Source of the DNA: Kappaphycus alvarezii
Taxonomy: Eukaryota; Rhodophyta; Florideophyceae; Gigartinales; Solieriaceae
Assembly: GCA_002205965.3 (NCBI GenBank)
Contig: NADL03000604.1
Span: 372,001-436,000 of the forward strand
Direction: 5' to 3'
Length of the DNA: 64,000 nt
The notes under the pieces were generated by a model. It saw only the letters and a list, made by a program, of their open reading frames with translations. It did not search any database and was not told the origin of the DNA. Numbering within the stretch: the stretch's first letter is position 1; each line of letters begins with the position of its first letter. Below are positions 1-11,108 of this stretch, in pieces. The position numbers and the translations under genes are program-made.

Positions 1-1
1 G

Positions 2-1141
2 GCCGAACTCTTTACGAGCGAGGCCTCCCACCAGATCAGCAGGCTATCGTTCGAAGAGGCTCAGAGGAAGAAAATAATCGACTACAAGCAGGTTGAGAAC
101 CCTGTTGCTGCCGTCAAGGACATCATCAAGACCGTAGCTGTGGATCCACCGATTGCTGTGGTTTCCAGACTTATCTCATCCTTAAATAGGGTCACTAATT
201 GTCGCCGAGGTAAGCATGAGGATCTAAGAGTCTTCGTGTCCCGCTTTCGAGGATTGGCAGCCTCTCATTTACTCCACGACAAGGCCTCCTCGTCCTCTCA
301 AATTGGAGAAGTATTGGCTGTTACGCTACTTAAAAACTCCAATCTTGATGAAAAAACGTTAGTGAATGTTACATCGGCATTGCTAACTCATGCTGAGGCT
401 CGCAGCAAGGAGAAGGAAGATTCAAAAGTAGCTGAAGTTGCCCAAGCACGGTTGAAAGCTCTCTTCAGCATCACCGAGAAGCTTTTTGCTTTGGAACAAG
501 ATCGAGATGTGCTTCGTTACTCGGCAGAAAGGAAGAAGTTCATGGAGACATTTCGATCGAAATTGTATAGAGAGTATCAAACTTCTAAAGCCTGTCATTG
601 AAGGCATCCAGAATCCGGAAATGAGCGATGAGCCGGTGTCCGTACCTGATATTCTGATGTCCGATCAAAAGCAAGTGACGTTGAATCTTGATGATGCTGT
701 CACTGTGCTACGTTCCCTGACACAAGCCAGCCAGTCCTCTCTGACTGGAAAGTATTCCGCAAAGGATATCAATGCGATGGTCGACGCAAGCTCTCGACGT
801 TGCTATCGTCCCACAATCTGGGTCATCTCATCAAGGCAAAGCCTTCGCCTACCCCTTCAACTGCTGGTAGGATTGGAGGGAGGAGCGAGAAACCAGGGAG
901 CAAGAAGGGAAAGAAGCGCCCAAGGGAGGACTCAGCCGATGAAGGTGATAGATGCTTCGATTTTGGTCGCCTTGGTCACCGTAGCGGAGAAAACGACTGT
1001 CCTTCTCCAAGCTACCTCACATCCCAAATCAAGAAGAAGCGCGCGGGGGGAGCTAAGCCTGAGGACAAGGAGAAGAATCAGGACACACCTCCTGCAGGCA
1101 CGTTTTTTCGCCCCCGCTCCGGGGCAGGCTCAAGCAAGTGA
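2..1141 (+). pseudogene. gag-like polyprotein of the copia element, frameshifted
   Basis: The reading frame is open from the window edge to a stop at 601, moves to another frame for about 600-790, and returns to the first frame to end at 1141. The first part is charged and helical, as in copia capsids. Near 950-1010 there is a zinc-knuckle-like stretch with C-F-D-F-G-R-L-G-H followed by a later C; the second cysteine of a CCHC knuckle has become phenylalanine. It is followed by Lys/Arg-rich sequence, as expected for a nucleocapsid. The missing cysteine and the frame changes argue against function. Confidence 0.65.
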
Positions 1142-1188
1142 GGTTGATAGCCTCTCCTGGAGCAGTATCAGATATTGAGTCTGGTGAA

Positions 1189-3681
1189 ATGGACCCCGAC
1201 CCTATCATCGACGTTGGGTGTCCTCGCAGTGTTGGTGGGGTTGAGTCTGCCCGTGCTCTATGTAGAGCTCTTGGCTTGCCTTTCAAAAATCGCCCTCTCG
1301 ACTGAGAGCCTTCGTTCGTACACGGCTATGGAAAGGAATGCAGCGAGGCTGAAGTTGTATTCTGTATCTGGGATCTCCCCCTCGTCGACATGAATGGAGT
1401 TTCGGCGAAGATCCCAATCTTCTTAACGAAAGGTGATGGATTCATCCTTCTTGGGAATGAGATTTGCCATCAGTCCTACCTGATGGGACCCGAGAATCTT
1501 CTCATAATCCCGTCAAGAGTAAGAGGACTCTCAGCTTCGCAGCTGGTTTTTGAGACCTACACGGATGCCACTGCTTTTTCGGATGTAGAGGCCGTTCGGA
1601 CGTATCTTCTCGTAGTATCGTCCAAGCTCTGCTCGTTTCGAAGCTTCTTCCATTCTCAACGTTACTATGCAGCAGCAAAGGAGCCTGCGGAGGGAGAATT
1701 CCGGAAGTACAGCAATGGGCGTGCAGCCAAACGATTCGCGAACAAACTGCACTCCTACACAAATCTCCATCTCGATGATATGGTCACGTTGTGCGAAAGA
1801 GGAGGAGTCATGACTCCCGTTCTCCGCCAGGCACTAGCAACTGCCTTCGACAAGTGCTCATCCTGCAAACAGACGGGACGCCCAAAGAACTCGAGGAAGG
1901 TATCCTTCAAAAAACTCCTCACCTCGTTCAACACCCATGTACAAGTCGACTATGTCTTCATTGTTGAGCTCAAGAGAAATCAAATTCTCAATATCACGGA
2001 TACGAATACGGGTTTCTCAGCTGCAGCTATTGTCGAATCGAGAGAAATGGAGATCGCTGCCCAAGCCTTTGAACTTAAGTGGATCAATGTGCATGGGGCT
2101 CCAGAGGTAGTATCGGCTGATCAAGAGTTCTTCAACAAGAAGTTCGCGGAAGCTATGAACTATTTCAGTACAAGAATTGAGCCACGTCCAGCGAGAAGAC
2201 ACAACAAGCTTGGCATTGTCGAGCGAAAGAATGCCGTGATACGAACGCTGGCTCAACGAGTGCAGAAGGATGCAAAGTCCTTCGCTGCTGCTCGAGGCGC
2301 TACCTTCTCTGTGGTAGACATCGTCTCGCGAGCAACATTTCTCAGTAACATACTGTATGGGAGCAAAACGCTCAGCAGCTTTGAGCTTGTAAGGGGCTAC
2401 AAGCCATCTCTAGCAGGCTTGCCGCAATGTCCTGTCGCAGGGGAGTTGCGATATGCTTATGAAGAGCAAGAAGCACCCAGGGATATAAAAGCCCTGGAGA
2501 AAAGCAGCATACCATCTCGAATAAACCCCAAGTCTCTTTCTCGTGGGGACAAGGTCTACTACTTCAAACGAGGTATAAAGTTTGGTACGTCGGAGATTGG
2601 TTTCGTGCGTTCCACAGAGGATCATCTTATTATCATTTCGTCCTCCCCATCTCATCAAGGAAAACCGGTACGCGCAGCACTGGAGGATGTAAGACCTTTA
2701 CTCGCCTCTTCTCTGCTACAAGAACTCGATGAAATCGACTTCATCTTTCCCAGATCCTACGCGATAGTGGATGAGCACGAAGAAGATATGGAGAACTTCG
2801 ACAACACGCCACTCGACCCAATCTTTCCTGAGCTTCAGAACCTTTCCACATTCCCAGAAGAAGCAAAAAATGCAGAAGTCGGGAATTCCCACCGTGTTCC
2901 TGATCAAGAACTTCCTACAGGTCTTGATGAGAATGTTCCAAGCATTGAAGAGGCGTTGCCCTCCACAGACACCGTGCTGAAAATGTTTGAGAACGAGCGT
3001 TCCCTGTGGGCTTCACGTCCCTCCACGGTAGCCCTGCTCGCCCAGCAACGACCTCGCCGGATAAACCAACCATCACTGGATGTAAACAGGCATATATCAC
3101 GGAAGCTGACATCGCTCTCTGCAGGCCCACCGTCTATCCTAAATAAGGACCGCAAAGAAGAGCGTCCTTACAAGGATATCGGAATTGTCGAGGTAACTGG
3201 ACCAGCTATAAAGTCACATGCACTTCGCTCGTCAGAACAACATATCCTTCGCGTGATCAAGATCGTCATCGGAGAAGAAACGGCCTCCGAATCGAAGCTA
3301 CAGTTCGTTCCAGCATGGGTTCTTGAGAATTCAATGGTTGCAGAGAAGGAAAATTACTTGGAGAATGTGGAAGAAGTCGACATTCGCAAGCTTCCCAAGT
3401 GTGCAAACATAATCTCATCGCACCACTTCTTCCAAGTCAAGCACGCAGATCAGGCTGATAAGCTAAAGCTCAAATGCAGGCTTGTTCCTCATTGGAACCG
3501 TGATCGAGAAAAGGACTTCATCAGGTCCGACTCTGCTACAGCCCAGCTCCCAATCATCCGCACCGTTCTTTCTGTGAATGCGACACTCAGGTTCAAGCAC
3601 GCGACAATAGGCATCAAGGGAGCTTATCTTCAAGGAGCAAGCCTGAAAAGGAATGTATACATGCGTCCCCCGCGTGGATAG
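1189..3681 (+). pseudogene. copia pol: protease, integrase and start of reverse transcriptase
   Basis: One frame runs from 1189 to 3681 with a single TGA at 1303-1305. At 1189-1240 it encodes IIDVGCPRSVGG, which resembles a retropepsin active site (D-x-G; here DVG). After the stop come the rest of the protease and the integrase: a C-x2-C zinc half-site near 1855, then VQVDYVF (first Asp, about 1940), SADQEF (second Asp, about 2115) and KLGIVERKN (Glu, about 2215), so the DDE triad is present. The frame ends just inside the reverse transcriptase at IGIKGAYLQG. The first catalytic Asp of the usual D-V-K-x-A-[FY] motif is Gly here (GGC at 3610-3612). Stop at 3679. Confidence 0.85.
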
Positions 3682-3704
3682 GCTTCCTCTGAATTATCTG
3701 GAAG

Positions 3705-4274
3705 TTGCTAAAGCCTGCATATGGTCTAGTCGAGTCCGGACGACTATTGCAGCTAGCAGTTGAGGAATGGATGACCAGCCAAGGTATCCATGAGATACAT
3801 GGCCTTCAACAACTGTTTGTCCATAGAAATGAAACAGGTTACTTGATCCTGGTCATGGCCAAAGTCGTTGATGACTTCCTCATCGCGGGAAGTGAAGAGG
3901 CTATAAACTGCTTCCATGTGGCCATCAAAAAAAGGTTTGACGTAGGACGCTACCTAACCGCAGAAGATCTGATATTCAACCGCTTGCATATACATCAAGA
4001 CCCGGACAGTACTGTGCACATATCAATGGAAGAGTATCTTCAAAAGATACCACCCATCATGGTGCCATACCACCGAAAGAAGGGAATGGATAGAAACCGT
4101 TGCTCTCAAGTCGAGCTCACGGAGTCCGCCTCACCGTTTCCCTCAACTACCTGGGACATGGAGCACTACCACAAGATGCCTTCGAAGCAAGCTATCTCCA
4201 ACAACAAGTCGGAAACCTCACCGTCCGGAGTCTGGAAAGGGCAAACAAAGTGCGGTCTGAGGTCCAAGCTCTAA
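3705..4274 (+). pseudogene. copia reverse transcriptase, middle part
   Basis: The frame resumes with LLKPAYGLVESGR, a conserved copia reverse-transcriptase block, and continues to VVDDFLIAG, which corresponds to the YVDD catalytic box with the Tyr changed to Val. A frame change lies just upstream (about 3680) and another near 4090. After that point this frame no longer resembles the family and the +2 frame takes over. Polymerase function is unlikely because the first catalytic Asp in the preceding segment is also lost. Confidence 0.8.
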
Positions 4275-4876
4275 CTCCCATCATCGTGTACCGATCGTCG
4301 ACCAGCCTCAGCAGTCCGTGCTACCTCGCATTCTCCGATGCAAGCCAAGGGAATACAGCATATGGGCAGACAGGATACATATCGGGAGTATACTTGCTAG
4401 CGAGGGGTGGTTCAGTCTTCCATGTCATCGACTGGCTCAGTAAGAAGCAAAGCAGAGTGGCCTTCTCATCAATTGGAGCGGAGATCCTCGCTGCCGCTAC
4501 AATCACCGATAGGGCCTCCTTAATGGCAGAACAACTGCAGGTTTTGCACAACAGCCGGGTGGAGTTACCTCTCGTCTTGACCGTCGACTCCCATGGACTG
4601 TGCAGTACGATCACCACCCTACATGAAGGTGCTGACTACCGCTTACGACCGACCGTGTGCCGGATGAGAGAATCCTACGAAACAGGAGAGATCGCTGTCC
4701 TGCAGTGGGTTCCAGGAACAGACAACATCGCAGATGCATTAACAAAGAGAAATGTTGTAATGTATAAGAGGCTTACCGACGTTCTGAAGTCAGGCGTTCT
4801 CAACAAGGAGATAACTGAGAAAGCAAAGAGATCAAGGTTTGGAGCAAGACAAATAGTAGACGAGGAGATACAGTAA
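4100..4876 (+). pseudogene. copia RNase H domain and C-terminus
   Basis: This frame carries the end of the reverse transcriptase (SLNYLGHGALPQ) and a full RNase H domain. The four acidic positions can be seen: FSDAS (about 4335), SIGAE (about 4475), TVDSHG (about 4585) and NIADALTK (about 4730). The stop is TAA at 4874. The domain itself looks undamaged, but it is cut off from its polyprotein by frame changes upstream. Confidence 0.85.
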
Positions 4877-4883
4877 GGATGGC

Positions 4884-6229
4884 TCAATCGCTATCGCTTT
4901 CAACCACCCGTCTCCTTATCCCTAAACCTCTACTCTTCTCCATCCTCTTCGTCTGGCGAAGTGCCTTCTTCTTTTCCCGACTCATGGAATGAGCTTTACG
5001 GTTCCTCGCCGCAGTCTTCTGCTTGACGAGACGCCGGATGTCGGAAACGGCCTCAAGCTTGAACCCGTCTCCCACGCAGACATCAAAGACGCCCTCTCGA
5101 AGCTGTAGCGCAAAATCTTCAGCTGAATCGAAAAACAAGCCGGCACGGACATCCACACAGACAACATGCGCCATTTTCTCGCAGTACTGATCGACTCCCT
5201 TGAGGATGAGGAGGTAGATTCCGGCGTCTAGAGAGCGAAGTTGACGACATAAGGATCCAATGTCTCCAACTCCTATCGACACTCTCTGGAGGGTAAAGCG
5301 ACCATCAAGACGCTCTAGCCAAGCTGCTGCAGAACCGAGGCTACTAATGCCATCTTGTTGGAGTGCCAAAAGCCTTCTTGCTGCATCATTGCCATCGAGT
5401 AAGCATATGCCATTGGAAAGAGCAGCCAACAAACATGAGCCATCGTTAGTCTTGACAGAAACTAGATAATGACGCTGGATGAAAAGATAGGCTTTCCTGG
5501 ATTCCGCTCAAGATCCCGGACTAGCCACCTTGTATGTCCTATCCAGGTTGTCCTGGCACCACCTATCCAGCTTTTCCAAGAATCGACCATGCTCTTCTGG
5601 AGAACGACAGAGAAGCTGCATGGGACGCGCCAGGGTTCTTCCAGGACGTTCTTCCACTTCAGATGTCACTGGACTTCCAGGCTCGAGAATATTACCAACG
5701 GAGTGCGCCTGCAGGGAGAAGAACTTCATAGGCCAGTACATCTCCGGAATTCCCCATAGCCGGTCACTCGCATAGTATCGGCCGGCTTCCCATCCATTCC
5801 TCATCAATGACGCAAGCACGACCCGCTTGATACTATACGCGCGCACCTCATTCCAATCTTCCTCCCACTCGTTATCCAAGAAACCAAGCCGAGCCAGGTC
5901 TTCATCAAGCAGCCACCTTCCCGGCCAATATCTCATGAAGTGCATGACATCCCTCTCAATTTGCCCACCATCTGGTCGCATCAGCACCCGCGCCAACACG
6001 CCTCTTGCGAACCAAACCTGTTCCTCAACACCATGCACAGAAAGTTCCAAACCACCGTCACGTATGCGCAGTCTCAGAACGCGGCGCGCCCGTCCCCCGT
6101 GCCGTATGAGCAGTATTCTCCTGAGGCGCCCGTTCGTACCACGGCCTTGGAAGGCAACACAGTGATGCCGTCGCCCCCCCCAGAGGGCCCAGCTCCGGCG
6201 GTGGACGTGCCATTCCCAAGGATGTTCAT
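4884..6229 (-). pseudogene. papain-fold-like cysteine peptidase ORF, antisense to and abutting the copia element
   Basis: The minus strand reads from an ATG at 6227-6229 (Gly/Ser/Thr-rich start) and changes frame once near 6090. It then stays open to 4884 except for one in-frame TGA at 5508-5510. The C-terminal half contains TNDGSCLLAALSNGI, a Cys-in-helix motif as in OTU/C39-type peptidases. It also has MAHVVCVDV followed by LFFDSAE, which fit the His and Asp of a papain-like triad. The tail is Lys/Arg-rich. The family is not certain; the triad is inferred from spacing only. It is tail-to-tail with the retroelement, 7 bases apart, so it may be an antisense accessory ORF of that element or a separate gene into which the element inserted. 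As it stands it is broken. Confidence 0.5.
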
Positions 6230-6380
6230 GCTCAACGAAGGGTGAGAACAAGGGTGCGCTAATAAGAGATAAGAGGATGGTGAGAATGGACGATGGATAG
6301 GGTGGAAAGGGCGATAAAGAGGGAGAAAGCAAGAGGAATGGGAATAAGGAAAGGTTTTGGAACGATATGTTTACTTCCAA

Positions 6381-7099
6381 CGGCCAGAAAATGGGATTGC
6401 GGGAAACAATGAGGCGGGGAAGCCCGCTAAAACTGTAAGTTTATATCCCGCAATGGGGGTATGTGAGCGGATCTACTCAAAAATTAGCTTTATTGAGTAC
6501 TTTAAGAAGCTATTTTGCATCCAATGATCGTTGGACGCTGGACTGCTGCCGTCCAACCGGCGGTCCATGAGTTGGCACACTGCTAAAGGACGGGGAGTGG
6601 CTGGAGGTCAAGGGACCAGACTCTCCGGGGGTTCACACTTGCTCACTCGCCTCGCTCTTCCGTAGTTCAACCTTCCTCCTCCGTTTTCCTCCTCCGTTCC
6701 CATTCTCGGTTCCGTCCTTCCACTCACTGCCACCTCCTTCCACGCTTCCTCATCACTTCCGCCATTCTCTCTATTCGCTTCCACCCTGCTCCGCGACGCC
6801 ACTACCTAAAAGTATGACGTTCTTTTTTCTCCCTCTCTTTCGTCTCTCATTCGGCTGCGAATGTTTATCTGAACATTGCACTCACATTAAGACAAAAGTT
6901 TAGGGCTAATTCTTTAAATTAACAAATACTTTTTCTTCTACTTCCAGCAGTACAATAAGGGGAAATGTGGGTTGATTTAATGCTTGAAAGATATCCCTAA
7001 TGCTGCTGTTGATCGATTTTTCGATCGTTTTCAATTTCTGGGCATTTCGAGCTAAATACCCCTTGATCAATACAGTACAAGGACCTTTCGACCATCACA
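6381..7099. other. non-coding gap with purine-rich flank
   Basis: No supported gene. The stretch just to the left, 6290-6360, is strongly purine-rich on the plus strand, like a polypurine tract, and could mark the end of the copia body, but no matching LTR is visible in the window. From 6600 to 6800 the sequence is pyrimidine-rich. Only short shadow ORFs occur. Confidence 0.4.
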
Positions 7100-8041
7100 A
7101 TGTTCAACTTGTCAGACGATTGCGGTGAGGAAGGCGAAGACGAAGGAGACTGGCATTTGGACACCCCGGAAGATCCCGCAGCACCTTTTGCGAGGACGGA
7201 GGCCGCTTGGTCGGACGTTCCGCGGAAGCTTAAGCCGCCCGGAGAATCTTTCCTCTATTGGCGACTGGTCTACTTCGCTCTAGAAAGTGACGTCTGTTCC
7301 CTGCTCCGTGAACCGAAACAAGACCTCAACGGGCTACATGCACAGGTCAACCACCTCGTGTCTGAACTCCAACGGTTCACCCGCCTGCACAGTGTAACTA
7401 GGTGGCGTGACTACGGGATCGGTCACGTGTTGGCGGCAATCATATGCGATCTGCTACCTCGTGTGAAAGCGTCAAAGACAGCAAAGCGTGGTTTGAGCCG
7501 CTCCGTGAGGGACTTTTTGTTCGCAATATGTGATGGCTAAACGTCGGACTCTCACTCGGCTCCGTCTGTTTCCCTAAGAAACAGACCCACAAACTACCCT
7601 GTGGTACCAAACACCCCGCGCCCGCTATATAGTGGCGGGAAGCTCTACTCTTCCACCTTGATGGAAGCCGCCGATTACCATACAACACCCAAAGGCGTCT
7701 ATGGGCAGACGTCATGGCGCGAGAGTGGGATAATTACGGCCACCGAGAAGGACACTAACTTGCCTGTGATGGGAACCTACGGCACGGAGCATTTGTGGGT
7801 GCCTGCTCGCTGGATAGACTGGTCTGATCTCAACTCTTCGGACGGCGACGACGTCGGTGATGTCGCTGCCCATCTGGAGGGGTTAGAAGCTGGTGGGGAG
7901 AAGGATGAGTACCCTTCTCAAGGAATTTATTTGAGAAAGGGCTATATTTTGGACACTTTCCCGCCACCTTGTTGCAGAAAGCACAACACCATCTCAGCCG
8001 GAACAATACCAGTTCCGCACCATCTAAGTCCCGCCAAATAG
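7100..8041 (+). pseudogene. hypothetical protein with one in-frame stop
   Basis: An ATG in fair context at 7100 opens a frame that runs to 8041 with a single TAA at 7538-7540. Codons after the stop stay in frame for another 167 residues, so this looks like one protein of about 313 residues broken by a nonsense change. The N-terminus is acidic and the C-terminal half has an acidic patch and a Cys-Cys pair near the end. I recognise no family. It lies 55 bases upstream of a transposase relic and may be a second ORF of that transposon (inference). Confidence 0.4.
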
Positions 8042-8096
8042 CTACAGATCATATTCATTCGGCTATAGTACATCCAGGAGCTCTGTCATAGTACCC

Positions 8097-10047
8097 ATGC
8101 CTCTACGCAGTCAGTACAGCGACATGCCTCCTTCAATGAGGCGCCAAGCCGCCGATCACCAACGGCGGCTAGCCAAGCTTGAACATCAGTCTCGACAGCG
8201 CCTGTTAGCCGTCAAGCTCTTAAAAAGGGACGAGCAGTTCGTCCAATTGCTAGAACGACAGGTGCTTCCCGCAGCACCGTCCAACGTCTCAGTCAATGTC
8301 TGACTGATAAAGATGAGGTAAAGCTTTCATATCTCACGAGTGCTTCTATACAAGCGGGCCGTCAAAGGGTTACAAGCGAGGAAGAGGCAGCTCTGCTTAA
8401 CTCACGGCTCAAACTAGCCTCAAAAGAGGCTTGCCTTGACAAACTCTTGCTTCAAGCACGTTCTGTCTCGTTTTTCTGCGGATGGTCGACGCGGGTGAGA
8501 TAACGGTGTGCCAAGCAACGCCGCAGTGCGCACATATCGAGCACAAAAACCAGACATTACCTATCGCAAATTCGAAAACAAAGTACACGCAAAACTTGCA
8601 GTGGAGAACTATAGACACATTGATACCTTCTTCTCAGCACTTGATGAAATCCAGTTCATGCACCCTGGAATACTTTTAGATCCGCACCATGTATGGAACC
8701 TAGACGAGACGGCAGTCGATTGTACTTTCGGTAAATGGGAAAGGGCATTTACGTCACGAGATACCAAAAATTGAGGCCACAAATCCGTAAAGTCAACATG
8801 TAGATCTAGCAAGCACATCACAGCAGTGATTGCTGCTTCTGCAGCAGGAGGTCTTACAACTCCACTCTTCATTATTGCTGGTAAGCTCGAAACTCAGACT
8901 GGTACGAACCAGTGAGCGGGAGAATTACCCGAAAGCCATATGGTATCATCAAAAGATTTACAGAGCCCAACTGGTTCCTCAAAGACGGATGCATCGAGCC
9001 CACGGAAAACAGCTCAATGGAGGGCCTGTTTCTGGCTTCATTTGTCCAACATCTACAGCATACGGCAGTAAAACACATAGCCCAAGAAGAATCATTTCTT
9101 TTGTTTCTGGATGGACATTCATAACGTAAAAATCCTGCATGGATAAAGTTTTGCGCGCAGAACATGATGGAAGCTGTCATTAACGCAGCCAATAAATCCC
9201 ATATTTTGCAGACATGTGACCAGCTCATCAACAAGAGGTTCCATGAATTACTTCGGGAGATAAGAGATGAATTCAGCCGCTAAAGAAGCTGCGATACGAC
9301 CAAGGTAAATTTTACCCTGGCATATGCGTTTACGCTTGGGAAAATCTGACACCCGACCTTGTCCAAGCATCATTCAAAGTTACGAGGACTTTCACATTCC
9401 AAAGAAACTTTGGAGAGAAGTATAAGACATACAAAGAAGAACGGGAAGAATAAGTCAAAAAACAAGAATAAAATCTTATGAACATGGCAAAAGTAGCGTC
9501 CAGACTTCCTGCAGTGCGGCAAAGTCGTCGAGATCAAGACGAGTTCAACAAAATGATGTCCATAATTGACAGCATTCAGGGAGTATCTTTGAAGATCAAT
9601 GACATTCAGATATTGCTGATGGAGGCTGAAACCATCAACAATATACTCATGGAAAGAATAAGCAATCGGACTTGAGGCCTCACAGTCAATCCCAGAAACA
9701 CATCCAATCGCGTACTGTATGGTGCGGGTGCTCCAGTGGAGTGGTTGACAGAAGGGGAAGAGCTGGGGCGTAGGAAGGAGGCAGAATTAGTGAAAAAACG
9801 AGAGGGAGAACGTTAAGTGGAGAAGGCCAATAAAGCCCAGGAAAGAATTTTGGCGCGTGAGAAGGCAGAAGCAGCAGCTGAGATTCTTGAAAAAGTACAA
9901 GAGCAGAGACGTCTTGACAAACTTGCAAGGCGCGAGGAACGTCTTGTGCAGCTTTCAGAGCGAAAAAGAGCAAAGGAACGGAGCTCAGAGGATCGAAGAA
10001 GGTTGAAAGAGCTGCGTCAATGTGCGAGAGCTTTTGGAAGAAGTTAG
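8097..10047 (+). pseudogene. pogo-like (DDE_1) transposase relic
   Basis: An ATG at 8097 begins an N-terminus that loses frame at an A5 run near 8222. One extra A would join it to GRAVRPIARTTGASRSTVQ, a helix-turn-helix of the psq/pogo kind. The catalytic core follows in pieces: WNLDETAV (first Asp, about 8700), then AVIAASAAGG and LFIIAGK, LFLDGHS (second Asp, about 9105) and LQTCDQLINKRF (third acidic position, about 9215). The C-terminal part, 9478-10047, has two stops (9673 and about 9814) and ends in a long charged coiled coil rich in Glu, Arg and Lys. At least four frame changes or stops separate the parts. No terminal inverted repeats could be confirmed. Confidence 0.7.
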
Positions 10048-10712
10048 CCTTACATCGGAGGGCTGTGGAGGGTAATGCAGGTGGCTGTCGTGCAAAGGGG
10101 AAGGAACAGCCGACAAACGTCTTTCAATTCGTCGTGGAGGTGGTATTGGAAGTAGTTTAGGATGCTGTGGAGGTGGGTGGAGATGGCTCGGACGGGGCCA
10201 AAATTTAGCCCCTCCTGGTTTGGGGATCGTGTTGGAAGCGAGACAGCGATCCGATGGTTCTATCAGCTGTTTATGAATTCAGGGGTCGTGTGGCACATCG
10301 GAAGAGTCAGCTTGATGAGCTTGATGAGCTGATTCTTTCTATATGAATTTCATATTAAAAGGAGATACGTTAAGTGAAATCATTTTATATTTGTCCTTAG
10401 CTGGCCCAATTTAAACCATCGAGAAGGGTAAGGGGCGGGCATATCTCGTGGTATGATCCAGGTAACTTTGCTGGCAAATAGGACTTGCCATCATCGGTAA
10501 CCCTCTAAGATACTCCGGGCCCCAACTGACCACATCTTTCAAACATTAAAGCACCCAAACATCCCCCCTCATACAGTGCAGTATAGTACAGTACAGTATA
10601 TCGCTAAGAAGAGCCTTACAGCAACGTTGAGGGCTTTCTACGTTCTTTACAGTAAATTTGTGGAAACATTGGATCGGTAACTGTAATGTGGATATCATCC
10701 AGAAGATTCTGA
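10048..10712. other. intergenic stretch without a gene
   Basis: No ORF of note. It contains a short internal repeat, gtcagcttgatgagcttgatgagctg near 10307-10332, and the TACAGTA cluster annotated separately. Confidence 0.5.
10571..10600. repeat. TACAGTA-type motif cluster
   Basis: Thirty bases consist of overlapping CAGTGCAGTATAGTACAGTA-type words, two of them exact TACAGTA. The same heptamer and its complement TACTGTA recur through the window, especially at the edges of the gene island and at the right end. Confidence 0.6.
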
Positions 10713-11108
10713 ATGTTCAATCTTCGAAATCCTGTGCGTGGGCGCAGAGTTGCGCCGCCCCACCTCCACGCCCCCTCTCCAATGGACCCTCCGGATGACG
10801 CGGTCAATAAAATTTCCTTGCCTTTTCAGTTTGCTGACACAAAGCCGCCACAAAGCCCTTCAGATCCATGTAACACCCCTCTTACGGCCGCAAATACCTC
10901 CGCCGTCTTTCTTTCCGCTCAAGGCGTTCAACTAGCCCCCCCCCCTTTACAGTCCTCTCTTACGCCTCAAAATGCAGGCGCAACAACGGTTAATGCCTCT
11001 GATACGCCTCAAAATGTAGGCGCAATAACGGCTGATGTGCCAAGTTGGCAAACGAGGGCTACAGAAGCCGTTGGGACTTCCAACGGCTTCTGTAGCCCTT
11101 GTTTGTGA
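10713..11108 (+). CDS. small hypothetical ORF, Pro/Ala/Thr-rich
   Basis: The ATG at 10713 opens 131 codons. The product is rich in Pro, Ala, Ser and Thr and has no recognised domain. Near its C-terminus it carries two copies of a 14-residue repeat (TPQNAGATTVNASD-like) and then a region encoded by a 26-bp DNA hairpin that includes the last codons. There is no homology evidence for expression, and the low complexity means it may be a chance ORF next to repeats. Confidence 0.25.
   Translation: MFNLRNPVRGRRVAPPHLHAPSPMDPPDDAVNKISLPFQFADTKPPQSPSDPCNTPLTAANTSAVFLSAQGVQLAPPPLQSSLTPQNAGATTVNASDTPQNVGAITADVPSWQTRATEAVGTSNGFCSPCL
10961..11040 (+). repeat. 42-bp tandem repeat, two copies
   Basis: A 42-base unit starting tacgcctcaaaatg runs 10961-11002 and recurs from 11003 with few substitutions for about 36 bases. 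The period is a multiple of three, so the ORF that covers it keeps its frame and gains a 14-residue repeat. Confidence 0.8.
11049..11105. repeat. long hairpin (26-bp stem, 5-base loop)
   Basis: Bases 11055-11074 (agggctacagaagccgttgg) are perfectly complementary to 11080-11099. The pairing extends outwards six more pairs to 11049/11105 with one G-T wobble. The loop is gactt. A stem of this length is far beyond chance. It could be a small foldback element end or a structured RNA hairpin. Confidence 0.9.

Larger units (their letters stand above)
1..4876 (+). mobile_element. Ty1/copia LTR retrotransposon, broken, left end outside window
   Basis: The stretch reads in order as gag, aspartic protease, integrase, reverse transcriptase and RNase H, the Ty1/copia order. 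It changes frame near 560-600, 790, 3680 and 4090 and has an in-frame TGA at 1303, so it cannot make an intact polyprotein. The 5' LTR and the start of gag lie off the window. No 3' LTR could be identified; a minus-strand ORF begins 7 bases beyond the RNase H stop. Individual domains are annotated separately. Confidence 0.9.
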
